Shown: positions 48,355 through 60,601 of the stretch, piece by piece
Layout: each line of letters starts with the position of its first letter
Position numbering within the stretch: position 1 is the stretch's first letter
DNA from: Ampelocalamus luodianensis
Lineage: Eukaryota; Streptophyta; Magnoliopsida; Poales; Poaceae
DNA length: 64,000 nt
NCBI GenBank assembly: GCA_036346255.1
Contig: CM070633.1
Span: 38,331,692 to 38,395,691, forward strand
Reading direction: 5' to 3'
The notes under the pieces: generated by a model
Told to the model about the DNA's origin: nothing
The model's input: only the letters and a program-made list of their open reading frames with translations
Databases searched by the model: none
Position numbers and translations under genes: made by a program

Positions 48355-49877
48355 GCCACCCTCTTTGCTCTGATAACCCGGTGCTCTGATTGCACACCCC
48401 TTCCATTCTTTGTTGTCCAAGAAGAAGGGGGGAGGGAGAAAAACCCTTCGGGTGCCGCCAGCCAAGGAGAAAAGAGGAGGAAGAGGAGGAGAAGAGGAGA
48501 GATGGTCTTTGCGGGATTTCTTCATCATCCTGCTGGGTGCTGCAAGGGTAACGGATGTCGATCTTTGTAGTTTGATTAGTAGTAGATGTGAAATTGCTTA
48601 GAATTGATTGGATTGAATTGCTGCGATTATAAAGTCAGTTTTGTCCAGATTGTTGCGTGGCCAATTTGGCGATCTTAGATGCCGAATCAAAGGATCCCAT
48701 CTCCTATAGTTATGTGGGGTTCGTTCTTAGCTTTTAGTGGACGTAAAGATCGCTTAATTCTGACGTACGGGTCAAAAGTTATGATAGTTTTCGTCTCTGC
48801 TGTTCAGAATCCTCACGAGAATGAACTATCAAGTTGTCTTTTAAAATATGATCATGTTAATAGAAAATTCAGGGATTTCACCCAACTAGGTTATTGTAGG
48901 CCTTGGTCTTAGCTTTCTATATTGATAAAGAACACTAAGTTTGGATCAGCCAATTAGAAGTTATGGCTATTTTCGTGCTGCTGTCCGGTTTTGTCGAGTA
49001 GTTCTGACAGACCGTGTTCATCGGTCTTTTGGTGTTAGATGCATACGGAATTTGGGATTTCCACCAACTAGGTTGTTGTAGATAATTTTGTTATCTTTCA
49101 CGCAAGCCTGAGTTTACATTTTTATGAATTTCAGAGGAAAAGTTATGTCACTTTTACTACTGCTGTCCATTACGGCTTCCGGCTAGAATGTAGTGCAATT
49201 CGCGTAAAGTATGCAATGAAACGTTAGGTTGTTGGGGGTATGTGTTGTGAATAGTGTCTTGACATCATAGTTCTTATTTAGTAATCTAATGGTGTAGGAG
49301 GTGAGGCTCTGGGGTTAGCGGCATCGTTGTTGCCTCCTAACGCATCGCAGCGCTAAAGGCAAGTACATTGACGTTTGTATGGTTTGTGTATGTTGGATGC
49401 TTGATGTTCGTATTGTGTTTTCATTTGATACGTGAGAAGTTCCGATGACTATGTTCCTTTCGTATGTGAAATTCATATGTTCGGAGATGATGCTAGTCAT
49501 TATCCATAAGTACATTCATGCATCCATTTTCATGTTCCGTCCATGGGAGTGGAGCTCCACGAGAGTGGAATCTAAAGTCCCATCAATTCCAGTATGGGCA
49601 TGTGAGTCCCACCATTCCAATGTGAGCAATTTTGGACACCCGTATGAAACGTTCTTCATACGGTAATTTGGATCCCCGTATTTTGTTAAATACGTGATTA
49701 AGTGAACACCGACGGGTGTGTCACTAGCTATGCCAGTATAAGCAGGAGTGCAGTCCATTCAATTCAAAAGATCCATTTATTCCATTCGTGCATTAAACAT
49801 TCAATGCTATGTTCATTTTCTTTAATGTTGTGGTCTTGTTCATATCTGTTGTATGTTTAATTATCCATTGTATTTGC

Positions 49878-49892
49878 TGAGTCTCGGACTCA
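49878..49892 (+). repeat. Shared LTR hairpin 1, diverged copy in the 48173 LTR
   Basis: Arms TGAGTC / GACTCA with loop TCG. The arm sequence differs from the other families but the place is the same. The acceptor-like TTATTTATTTTAG ends 25 nt downstream (49917). Confidence 0.65.
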
Positions 49893-50812
49893 CTCTTGCT
49901 TTGATTATTTATTTTAGGTGATCGTTGAGGATGACTCTATTGGGAGGGAGTAGACACGAACTATTCACTCATTCACCAAATTCAAATTTCAATAATAAGA
50001 CTTGATTCTACCTTTCATACGTTTAGTGATGAACTGTAATAAATGAAGTTAAATATGGTTGATTATTTCTACCTGTGATACTTGGTCATCTCTTTTGATA
50101 TGCTAGTATGGATTTATTCTTTATTCCTGTCACTGTTCTATTAAATTTGGAACTCCTAAAGTCCTTAGATGAGTATGGCTTAAACCCTCTGCTTGGTGGT
50201 TGTATGCTAGAATATTTAGGTGACATCTTGGTGTGGGGACCCCGGAGTTATCTTCGTAAGACCGAGACTAATCAAGGTCTTAGGGACATAACTCTAGATC
50301 TCCAGTAAATGGATTCCAACTTAACTCAGTCCAAATGAGAGGCTTAACTAAAATCTAGAGCCCCGACGATCATGCGTGCCGCTCCTCTGCGAGCACTACA
50401 TGATTGTCGGTTCTCCAACCAGTCAAGCACTACACTTAGCGAGTTAAATAGGAAGCCATGAACAGCGAGCATGATCTATATTGGCTCCCAAGATCAGCAA
50501 CCAATATATTCATACTCTTATTACAACGTCGATCACATCCATACAACGCTCATACATAAATAGTACAAAAGTTATACATCACAGTTTCAAGTTTACAACT
50601 ACATAGGTGGCCGACCGGCCAAAATAAACAAGTTCATAGCGGAAGCAAGTAAAATAAACCAAAATGCCTGCAGTGGTATGCCACATAACCCATCGGCAAC
50701 CGACTGGGAGCTAAAGATAGCACACTACTCATCGGTGTCGCCTAAATCGACACCGACAAGCTCATCGGTCTCAATATCTTCCTCACCTGTAAAAGCCAGC
50801 AAACATCTGGCT

Positions 50813-50830
50813 GAGTACAAAAGAGTACTC
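50813..50830 (-). repeat. Shared LTR hairpin 1, copy in LTR E
   Basis: Arms GAGTAC / GTACTC with loop AAAAGA on the plus strand. The acceptor-like GGCTTTTACAG lies 26 nt on in the sense direction (AG at 50788-50787). Confidence 0.75.
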
Positions 50831-51719
50831 GCAAGTCTTACACAAATAAAAATAGTTATGCATAAGGTCATTCAAAGGAAGGGCTCATATTGGCTTAATT
50901 TTGCGAAAGAGGCATATCTTGAACAACCTACACATACTAGTTTTTCAAGTGCCATTTCAAATTCAGATTTGAAGTAGAAGTAAAGCATGTGAAAGTAATG
51001 GATTCAATAACAAATAAATCATACAAAGGGCAAAGTGGCTGTCCACTTTGATACAACACCAAACATGAATAGCCCATTCATGACGACACCGAGTTTACCC
51101 ACAATTTTAATACCAAGTCTAATAATAAGCAGCCACAAATTTCAAGCGGTCGTCCATAACAGTGGACACGACTATTCGAATAGATTTATACCTGCGGGGT
51201 GTACTACTTTACCCACACAACTTGATTAGCCCGTAAGCCTCCAGATGCCTCCGAATATAGCATACTTCCTACGGTATGCCGGCCGGGTAAATCAAGATAT
51301 GGTTGTTTTTAGCAAGAAGATCCCATTGAGCTAAGTCCCTCAACCCAGGGCTCCTAGGAAACACAAGACGTTGACATCTCCATCCTATCGGCCCAAAAGG
51401 AAACATAGGATTTCTCGGTCCTCTGTCCTTACAATTTCACCACCGTGGGACTCAACACAACAAAACCTTCCCCCTACTTAACCATACAGCACCCATATAC
51501 CGCGTGTGATAGCACGAGTGTTGCTTGAACAGCAGGTACCCAAAGTTCGGTCCTTAATTGTCGAGACAAGTCCAACCACATACCCAAATCTGCACAAAGC
51601 ACCATCACTAACTAACACTTGTCGGACCAAACACTTCTTTAAAATGTCAAAATTTAACTCATAAAATAGATACGAAGATCTGAAAAAAAAGTATATAATG
51701 AGAGTTATGTGTATCCCAT

Positions 51720-51744
51720 GATTGTCGGGTTATTCCCGGCAATC
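51720..51744 (-). repeat. Shared LTR hairpin 2, element E version
   Basis: Arms GATTGTCGGG / CCCGGCAATC around TTATT, 10 pairs with one G-T, 1.49 kb from the LTR 3' end. The arm sequence differs again from the other two versions. Confidence 0.72.
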
Positions 51745-54700
51745 AGACTACCGTTTCTAGACTTGCATGGCTAAGCATACCCGTACCTTATAATTTCACA
51801 CATCCTACCATAAGCATTTCAGTACTGGAATAATTCATGGATAGCCACAATGACAAGAATATAGGATGTGTCTAACTATTCATCACAAAAATAGCGACAA
51901 TATCAAAATAGCATGCAAGCAATTATCATTGCATCTATCCTAACAAAACTGGGATCAAATATGATGCAAAAATAAAGTTCAAAGAATGCTTGCCTTGCTG
52001 GTAGGCTAATTGCTCTCCCTCAGTAGCGTATGTGTCAATATCGATAAGCTCGGAATAATCAAAAATCAAAATGCTCAAAAATGCATGATTTTTCTACAGT
52101 AGCTAAGTCATGATTTTAGATGATTTTTGGTGAAAGAATTATTTCATTTTGATTTAGTACATGAAAGTTATGGTGGTTTGAATTTCAGATTCCAATATGC
52201 CTCCATTTATGTAATTTAATTATGAGGTGAAATTTTGTAGAGTAGTGGTGAGTACATGGATTACATGGATAAATAGGCAATATTATTACAAGTTCAAAAT
52301 AGTTGAGTTTGCTCCAATTGGAGTTTTCATGATTTAGTTATTGATTTTTAAAGTTATCAGCATTAATAGTGTAAAAACAATGCCCTTTAGGATCATTTTC
52401 CTCAAAATATAGTTTCTGTGACAGAGGTAAGTTTGAAACTATTTTTATAATTAAGTTCATTTGAAATATAAATTATCAGAATTGATTTCACTGTTTTTGG
52501 AGTTCCCAAAAATTACTTATGAATTTTTAAAGTTATCAGCCTGTTTCTATTGTAAAAATAATAGTGTTTATAGCTCATTTTCCAAAATAATGCCCTTGTT
52601 ACAGAGACATGTTTGAAACCAAATTTTAATATAAAGTTCGTGAAAAATGAAAATTATCAGAAGTGGTTTCATTGCTTTTGGAGTTAAAATGAATTTGTTA
52701 TGCATTTTGGAAGTTAATACCAATTTTCAGTGTGTAAATTAATAGATTCCGAATTTCATAAAGTATTTATTACTTTTTCTACCGAACCTCGCGCTAGCCG
52801 CAGTAGCTGACGGGCGAACAGTGTGTATTCCTTTTTAACTCATATTTTAAAATCCACTCCGACATGTGGGACCCGCCGTTAGCGGCACGGTCCAAAAGAC
52901 TCGGTCCACCGACGCACTCGCATACGTACAGGGTTTAAAGGGCTAGGCCCACCCGCTAGTTTCTCCCGCATCTCTCTTAACCTCAGGGGTTTCTATGCGC
53001 GGGGCCCGCATGTAATAGACTCATTAGTGTGGCTAAGACAGCGCTTAATGGCTAAACAATCATTAGCCAATTAATGACCCTCATTTGTAGTAAACGGACA
53101 GCTACAGTAGCTGCCCGCGTACGACAACGTGTCCACGCGTTCGCCCAGCGGCTTGCTGGCGATTCCGGCCATGGCGGAGCCAGCCAAGAGCATGCACAGG
53201 TGCACAATAGTATGGCGCTCCTACTGAGAGTAGTCTCGGCAGTGGCCGGCTGTCTGCGTGACTCGCGGAGTTAAGCGGAGCTACAAACTACGGACAAGAT
53301 GCATGCAGCAATGTGTTGCTCCGCAGCACAAACAAGCGGGTGCCCGAGGTTCTACTGGCTACTAGGAGGTTATCGAAGTTAGGTGGGAGCTCGGGGAAGC
53401 TGGAAGTCGGCTGGAGCACCGACGGCGCCGGAGAAGAAGATGTTGACAGCACGGCTTCACAAGGAGAGATGGTACTGAGCAAAACCGAGACTAGTGAATG
53501 CTTGGAATAGCTTCAGGAGCCTAAAAGCATGCTATAGAAGCAAGGAATTGAACAATGGCTTACCGGATCTAAGTGGGAGATGAAAAGTTGCTTTGCGGCC
53601 GAAACGGGGCAAAACTTCAATTCACTTCAACCCTGCCAGGCATCCATGAAATTGATTGAGGGGAAAGCGTCAAGATATCCTAATACACGTTATGACACGC
53701 AAGAATGGTTAAAAACCTCACCGGAAACAAAGATGACAAGAAGATGTCCCGAGTGCCCTCGGGCGTGAGCAGAACACGAGAATGGTCCGAGAGCTACAAA
53801 CAACGAAGTAAGCTCCCATTAGCAAAAATGGAGAGGGCATCGAGTAGGGTATTGAAGGCTACCACCAGTTGGAAGCTTACTCGAGTGAAACACTGATACG
53901 AGCTTCCCTATCCTCGGTCAAACAGAGGAGAAGTGGGGAAGAAGAGGGGTGCCGAGGGGGTATTATGCTCGGGAAATGACGGAGATGGAGGCGACGTGAA
54001 GTGAAGAAGCTCCAGGAGTGGCCAACGGCAGCGGTGGATTGACGGCGTGAGCATCGCCATTCCTGTGCGCGTCGGAGCGGCGCGGCCGCGTGGAGCTCGG
54101 CTCCTGCGCGAGGTTGACAAAGCAGTTGACCGGTGGGCCCCGCTTCGTCAGTGACACGTACACACGCGCGAGCGCCTGAGTTAGTGAGTCCACGTGGACC
54201 GTTGGATCTTGAGCGAGCGACTCAGATCGAGTGAGGGATTCGGACAGTCCAAAGGGGTCACAAGATCTGGACCGTTGATTCTAGATCCTAAGGTCGGCAT
54301 GCATTGGTGCATTTAGTTGACTCAACCGAGTCATTTCGCCTGGGTCGGACTCGAGTCAAGGTTTGGTTCAAGCCCGAGAAATAGTACCAGGGTTTGACTG
54401 AGATTTAAATGGTTTTTCCTACTTTGACCAGAGGCTTAAAAATAGAAATAAAATTCCTAAAATCATGAAATAATTTGTAGGGGTTCCTGGGATAGCCTAG
54501 TGTCCATAAAAAGTATTGAACCCTACTGTTCATAATATATTTTGTAAAATATAAATTCAAACTTAGGCTAGGTCTTTTAATAGTGTTTGAATTTTCTTGG
54601 GGTTCAAACCAGTCCCAAAAATTTAGGAAAAATTATATTAATTCGTGATAATTAATATAGTATTTGAATAAATTATTTCCAGAGATATGTTAGTAGCATT

Positions 54701-54853
54701 TATTTCAGTTTTTAGTTTGGAGGTCAAATTAAAGTGTATGTTTCATAAGTATTTTGAGATTTTCCAAGTACAATATGTAAATAAAAAGTTTAAAATCATG
54801 ATGCATGCTTATGAGATGCATAATAATCTCTTTATTAATTTGGGGATGTGACA

Positions 54854-54872
54854 AACCTCCCCCCCTTACAAA
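54854..54872 (-). other. Polypurine tract of element E
   Basis: On the minus strand TTGTAAGGGGGGGAGGTT directly precedes the LTR start TGTCACATCC. A variant of the usual motif, ATCTCGGGGTCGAGATC, lies upstream. Confidence 0.88.
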
Positions 54873-55061
54873 AGATCTCGACCCCGAGATCGATAGGGTG
54901 GAAGTTGGACAGGAAGGTTCTAAAAGAAAACATAACATCTGTTGTCTTGATTTCCTTCAAAGATAGTGCCAAGATATCTTTGTAAGGTTACAAGGAATGG
55001 CTATTACAATGTTCCTTCCCATTGCTTTGTTTAAACTTTCCTTTCTCGATTCGAAGACACT

Positions 55062-56237
55062 TTAAGTAGAAGGAAAAAGATCTGGATAATTGGCTCGCAC
55101 TTGATCTTCACGCTCCCATGTTGCTTCATCTTCAGTATGGTTACTCCACTGAACCTTGATGAATTTGATATTGCGATTTCGTGTCTTGCGCTCCTTCTCT
55201 TCAAGAATGCGAATTGGGTGCTCCCGATAAGAAAGATCAGGTTGCAAATCAAGTTTTTCCAGCTCAGTTGCTTCGGTCGGGACACGAAGACACTTCTTTA
55301 GTTGTGAAACATGGAAGACATCATGTACATCAGCAAGCGATGGTGGCAATTCTAGTTGATAAGCCACCGATCCCATCTTCGCTAGAATTCGGAATGGCCC
55401 GATGTAGCGGGGTGCCAATTTTCCTTTGACTTGGAAACGATGTGTTCCTTTCATTGGAGAAACCTTGAGATAGACATGATCATCCACCTCGAAACTTAAT
55501 TCATGACGACGGCGGTCGGCATAAGACTTCTGATGAGATTGAGCTGTTCGAAGTCGTCCACGAATGACCCGAACTTGTTCTTCCGCATCCTCTACCAAGG
55601 TTGGGCCATAAAATGGCCTCTCCCCGGCTTCATACCAGTTCAAAGGTGTCCTGCAAGCCCTCCCATACAATGCTTCGAAGGGTGACATTTTTATGCTTGA
55701 TTGGAAGCTATTGTTGTAGGAGAACTCCGCAAACGGTAAACATTTTTCCCCGTTCTTGCTATAGGACAGCACACATGCTCGGAGAAGGTCTTCTAAAATT
55801 TGATTCACTCTTTCAGTTTGTCCATCTGTTTGTGGATGGTAAGCGGAGCTGAAAGATAGATTTGTCCCCATCGCTTTATGTAAGCATTCCCAAAAATAGG
55901 ATGTGAATTGAGGACCGTGGTCGGAAACTATCACCTTAGGAACACCGTGGAGACAAACAATTCTTGTAATATAAAGTTCTGCTAACTTGTCCCCGTGGTA
56001 GGTGGTCTTGACAGGAATGAAGTGAGCAACCTTCGTCAAACGGTCGACAATCACCCATATAGAATCAGATCCAGCTTGAGTCCTTGGGAGGCCGGTGATA
56101 AAATCCATGCCAACTTCTTCCCATTTCCACTTGGGAATGGGTAGGGGTTGTAGAGTACCTGCTGGCTTCAAATGCTCAGCCTTGACTCTTTGGCATACAT
56201 CACACTCGGCAACATATTGGGCGATTTGCCGCTTCAT
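55062..56237 (-). CDS. pol: Integrase with C-terminal chromodomain of element E, N-terminally truncated
   Basis: An open frame of 391 codons, the 3' part of a gypsy pol. The remains of the HHCC zinc finger are C12 and C15 (CDVC). The catalytic core has D45 (GMDFITGLP), D106 (IVSDHG) and E142 (QTERVN), with 35 residues between the last two as in active DD35E integrases. The GPY/F module is at about 272-283 (KLAPRYIGPF). The chromodomain is at about 338-388, with IKFIKVQWSNH and EATWERED, which places the element in the Tekay/Del clade of chromoviruses. The frame stays open upstream to 56258 (KRLWWSQ) and is then cut by the LTR at 56259, so reverse transcriptase, protease and gag are missing here. 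The usual Arg after the second Asp is His. The first ATG is internal, not the true start. The enzyme would insert cDNA into chromatin; this copy cannot be complete. Confidence 0.93.
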   Translation of the reverse strand: MKRQIAQYVAECDVCQRVKAEHLKPAGTLQPLPIPKWKWEEVGMDFITGLPRTQAGSDSIWVIVDRLTKVAHFIPVKTTYHGDKLAELYITRIVCLHGVPKVIVSDHGPQFTSYFWECLHKAMGTNLSFSSAYHPQTDGQTERVNQILEDLLRACVLSYSKNGEKCLPFAEFSYNNSFQSSIKMSPFEALYGRACRTPLNWYEAGERPFYGPTLVEDAEEQVRVIRGRLRTAQSHQKSYADRRRHELSFEVDDHVYLKVSPMKGTHRFQVKGKLAPRYIGPFRILAKMGSVAYQLELPPSLADVHDVFHVSQLKKCLRVPTEATELEKLDLQPDLSYREHPIRILEEKERKTRNRNIKFIKVQWSNHTEDEATWEREDQVRANYPDLFPST

Positions 56238-56653
56238 TTGGCTCCACCAAAGCCGCTTTGTGAGGACCCCAGTTTATTCGACTTGTAATGCTTAGCCTTC
56301 CATTGACCCTAGCATCACAATTCAAATAGACCAAGCCTCAGGATATGTATACTTCCCAGAAATGCAGTATACACACCCCGTTACAAAATCATGTATCAAT
56401 TCCATACACGAGAGGTTACAAAAATAAAACTTCAATAAATACAACAGAATGAACTTACAAGATAAATAACAAACTACACAATGAAGCAAAAGCCATAAGA
56501 TGGCGATAAATAAAGAAACCAATTAGTGTGCCTTTACCCACAAGGCAACCAACCGGGCATAAAGCTAGTCGTCAAACCAGCGCATCTCACAAAAGGGAAG
56601 CCCTTGGGGCTCACCTTCTTCCTCTGCAACAAAAACATAAAGCAAAGCACTGA

Positions 56654-56674
56654 GTACAAAGATTGTCTTTGTAC
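56654..56674 (-). repeat. Shared LTR hairpin 1, copy in LTR F
   Basis: Arms GTACAAAGA / TCTTTGTAC. The acceptor-like TTTTTGTTGCAG lies 30 nt on (AG at 56625-56624). Confidence 0.78.
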
Positions 56675-59422
56675 CCAAGACTCGACGTGTAAGGGTAATG
56701 AACTATAATTTAACTACATGCGGGCTTTATTTAAGTGGAGGGCTCTGGACTTACTTTTAGCGAGAAGCAAGTTTTCTTTTGCAATAATGTAATAGTTTGA
56801 AAGCAGTTTTAACAATTCAATTTTATTTGCGAAATAACAACGTCTGATGAAGTAGTGACATAAAGACATCTTGGAGATGACCAACCCAATGGCCATCACA
56901 ACAATAGTATGAACACTGTTCATACCAACCCATCAAGTTTTAATTAAAGGTTGTAGTCTAACTCTTGGAAGACCTCCCCAAGCGTGTCCATAACCTAGGG
57001 CGAGGCTATTCGAATAGTTTTAACCTGCGGGGGTGTACCAATGTACCCACACTTTAGACCGCCTTTCCACCACCACGGTTAGCATACTTCCTTTGGTATG
57101 CGAGCACGGCTAAGTCTAACAAGGCGTTTTCAATATTGTGTATTAACTACGAGCATTCGTATGGATAGAAATCCATACGCTTACATGTAAAGCCGAAAGA
57201 CAACAAATCCCATCACGGGTGAAGCTTTTGGACAACTACCATGCTCCCAACACCATCCCTCCTGCGACCCCTGCGACCGGAGCCAATACACGCCAAAGTA
57301 CTAAGTCAAGAGAGGTCCCATATACTCTAGTGTGGTTAGCACGCAAGAATGCTTGGTTTAGTGTAACAAGATGTTCGGTCCTTGTTGACTCGGGCACCAT
57401 TCGATCACACCCAAAATCACACCATCTTACCATTGTGCCCAAGTCCAAATCATTTTATTTTCAGTTTTTAGTTTTCACAAATATACATAGCAAAAATGCT
57501 GAATCATAAAGTTATAATAATTTTTGTGTGATCAAAGTTATCGACTAAGTCGATAACCGCCCAATTCTACCGGTATCTAAGTATGGCTAAGCATCATATC
57601 GTAAAGACAAATAAAAGGCCCTAAATCATTCACCGGGCTCTAATTCACCAGTGAGAATAATATTCCTAAGGTAGTGGCAGGGGTGAACAATTTTCAGGGC
57701 AACAATGCAATGGGATTAACTACCTCTAATCGACAAAATTAATTTGACACAAAAGCATGCATACATACAAGTTAAACAAAATATTAGACTTGAAAATAAT
57801 GGGAATGAACTGGATATGATCAAACTGCTTGCCTTTGCTTTGTTAGCGATATACATCTTGCTGCAGAGGATCACTCTCGATATCAACGTCATCTAGCGAT
57901 AAAAACTGCCAAAGCGAAAAACAGCGAATAAACACGAGAACGCCAAAGGCACTCAAAAATCAATAACACAGAAGATAGATCATGAATTCAGGAACAACAA
58001 ATTAGCAGATTCGAGATTATTTAAATTAGATAGGATTTCTTATTACTGATCTTTCCAAACTCACTTATTTCCACGATAATCATACAGTCAGAAACAATCC
58101 TCTTATATATTCTATTCTATCGGCAGACTTTGATGGTGATTGTGTGCACAACAATTAGCTAAGCAGCAATTTACCCCATTTTAAATAACTAACTATTCTA
58201 TGCAACCTTTACTGCTATAAGCTTATTAGACCTACAAATTTGTTATTGGAGTACTGATGAGCTCATAAGTGAACTGACAATTACAAAACACATTTCTAAC
58301 CAACCTAATGGAATTAGCCCTACTACAGATCTCCCAAAGGTGCCATATTAACCTATTGCTATCCAGATCAAGCGATCCAAATTGGCTAATATAGCCCGAC
58401 AATCCAACTTATTAAAGTGCAACTTCAACTGTAAGTTGATCAGTAAGACTTATTGACTCACCAACTACTGGAACTAGTTCTACTAACAAAAAGACTAAAA
58501 GACACAAAGAGATTGAGCAAGAGTGGAACTTCTGTTAGATGAAGTCCACAATACAACCACTCTCAAAACTACAAAGCTACTAGCCAAATAAGATTATCAT
58601 TTCATCCTGCACTAGTTAGCAAATGGACAACTCTTGAAATGAACACGAGGCTGCTAGCCAACCACCTACAAAACAACTTTCCGATTTAGCTGCTATTGAT
58701 GGATAATTATTCACTAATTAAACTTAAGAGAAACTCTAACTACTCGAATTAATCCAGTTATTAGCCAGCTGACAACTCTTATATTTTCATATTACTATTC
58801 AAACACCTACAATAGAAACAAACTTTACGGACGGAGAGCTACAGATAGCCTTCCCACAATTTGAACTTCTAGACTTTCTTTAAACTTAACTACAAATTAT
58901 TTAACTAGAGTGATCTAATTGCCATACACCAAATTTGTGAGAACAAGAGTTAAGATTTTGGATGGTGCTTGACATTCTTCTTCTCTTTTACGCTTAGACA
59001 ACCGACAACAAGACATCTTCTATAAAGAGATCTTTGTTAATTTCATTTCTTGCTAAACTGAAATTTCACTAAGCTAGTCATACTTTTGAGTGGCATTCTT
59101 GTCGGACAAAATGGTGGAGTGCAGAGGGTTCACCACTTTCTTGACTTTTCAATTTGCCTCCCAATCAACTTCTCTGTTTTTGGATCATCCAAAAGCGCTA
59201 TTATGACAACTGATCCATAAGCCTCTCGACAATTCTAAATACATTTCAGATCGCCTTACATTCATACAAGTTAGTAACCTACTAAGCGCCATTTATCTGA
59301 AAATACAACTTGTTAATGGAGTATCTAAAGCTACTACCACTGCAAGCTAACTTTGCTACTAACATAATCCAATGGAACTCACGACAATCATACTCTAATG
59401 AAACACGACTTTAGCCCATTGT

Positions 59423-60601
59423 TCACGATTTATTGACTAGCCCTGCTCTCTCGTACATCCAAACTTGCATTAACAGTGAGCTAGAGTGATAAGAGGGCTC
59501 ACGACACGAGAGGAGGCGAAGGTGGCTTAGGTAGGCGTGGAGGAGGCGCAACTTGAGGCGGTGGGCGGTCGGCCGGGCAGCTGCGATCGGACCCAGGCCC
59601 GGCGGAGGCCGCGGCGGGGCAGAGCGGAGGCGGCGAGGCAGGGCGGTCGGGCGTCGGGGTGTGGCGGCGCGGGTTGGAGCCGAGAAAACGAGGCGAGGGC
59701 CGTGGTGGACGGGCCGGCGCAGATCCGGGGCGATGAGCTCTAGGGCGCGGCGGCTTGCTGATGCCGGCGAGCAGAGGAGGCGGAAGGCGGCGGCACCGAG
59801 GCGGCCGGAGGAGGAGAGCTTCGGTGGGAAGGGTGCTGGGAGGCAGCCGGATCTGGGAGAGAAGCCGGCATGGGGAGGCGGTGGGAGGCCGCGCCCTTCG
59901 GTGGGAGGCGGCGTGACGCAGAGGCGGGAGGCGGCGGCGGCTCTAAGGGGCGGCTGGAGCCGGGAGGTAACGGTGGCGCCATGCACCAGGGGAGGCGGCC
60001 GGATCTGGGGGAGGGGATGCGGCCGGTGGGTTGGGAGGTGGCGGCAGCGAGGAGCGAGGGGCAGCCAGAGCACAGGCGACGGAGACGGGAAGCCGGCGGT
60101 TGGGGCAGCTGGGAGTCGGCACCGGCTCTCCTTTGTTCCACTCGGTGAAGAAGAAGGAAAAAGAGGAAGTGACCAGCGGGGCTTGGTGGATTTGATGATG
60201 CCTCTATGCAGAAGCGGGCGGAGGAGCGATGGCGGCGATGCACTCGGCGAAAAGTTGGCGAGGTGATCGAGGTCGGCGACACGGTGCAATTGAGCGACGG
60301 CGATTGCCGGTAGCGGTGATGCATGCTTGCGGCGTGGCATCGAGCCTGTGGTGTTGACAGAGAGGGAGAGCGGAGAGAAAGAAAACAGCGCGGCGGGAGC
60401 TTGGCCGAGAGGCTGGTGCGGTTGGCGGTCGGTGGAGCCAAAAGGCGACCGGTGGGGCGATGTACCGCGCGATGGCGAGCGGGCGTACAGCGTGGCGAGG
60501 AGGTTCGAGGCCGTCGTGGCACACATGCGGCGACAACTAAGCGAGCTAGCGCGGCGCGACGAAATGTCGCGTGGAGGAAAAATGCGGCGGCGGGCCCACA
60601 T
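59423..60601 (-). other. GC-rich island of LTR F with a 392-codon open frame of doubtful meaning
   Basis: The minus strand is open for 392 codons and overlaps a second 322-codon frame in another phase (59740-60708); the plus strand is open for 237 codons too. The products are rich in Pro, Ser, Arg and Ala, and show no domain, signal peptide or membrane segment. High GC lowers stop frequency, which explains the openings. The island lies where a transcribed leader (exon 1) would be, between the LTR promoter region and the AT-rich part. I do not call it a gene. Confidence 0.35.

Larger units (their letters stand above)
48173..50231 (+). mobile_element. Probable LTR of a further gypsy family, interrupted on the right
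   Basis: It begins TGTAATACCCCGTTCAATCC, a typical plant gypsy LTR start. A purine-rich GC island (48400-48500) is followed by a donor-like AAGGGTAACGG (48548). Near the end are the hairpin TGAGTC-TCG-GACTCA (49878-49892) and an acceptor-like TTATTTATTTTAGGTG (to 49917), the same layout as the other LTRs here. The right end is not seen because the LTR at 50232 begins there. No duplication could be tested. Confidence 0.6.
50232..54853 (-). mobile_element. 3' LTR of Tekay-like gypsy element E, 4622 bp
   Basis: On the minus strand it starts TGTCACATCCCCAAA at 54853, just after the polypurine tract, and ends GGGGTCCCCACA at 50232. Integrase-chromodomain coding lies directly upstream (55062-56258), so this is the 3' LTR. 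Its partner is outside the window. The shared block, with CTATTCGAATAG, is at about 51172-51183. The hairpins are at 51720-51744 and 50813-50830. Confidence 0.9.

Noticed and set aside
48400..48600. Possible 5' end of a host gene (purine-rich leader and donor-like site)
   Set aside because: No coding frame follows, and the surrounding 48173-50231 has the layout of an LTR. I found no second exon with protein motifs.
55101..56295. Short plus-strand open frames opposite the integrase of element E
   Set aside because: They are shadows of the 391-codon minus-strand integrase-chromodomain frame, which carries clear motifs.
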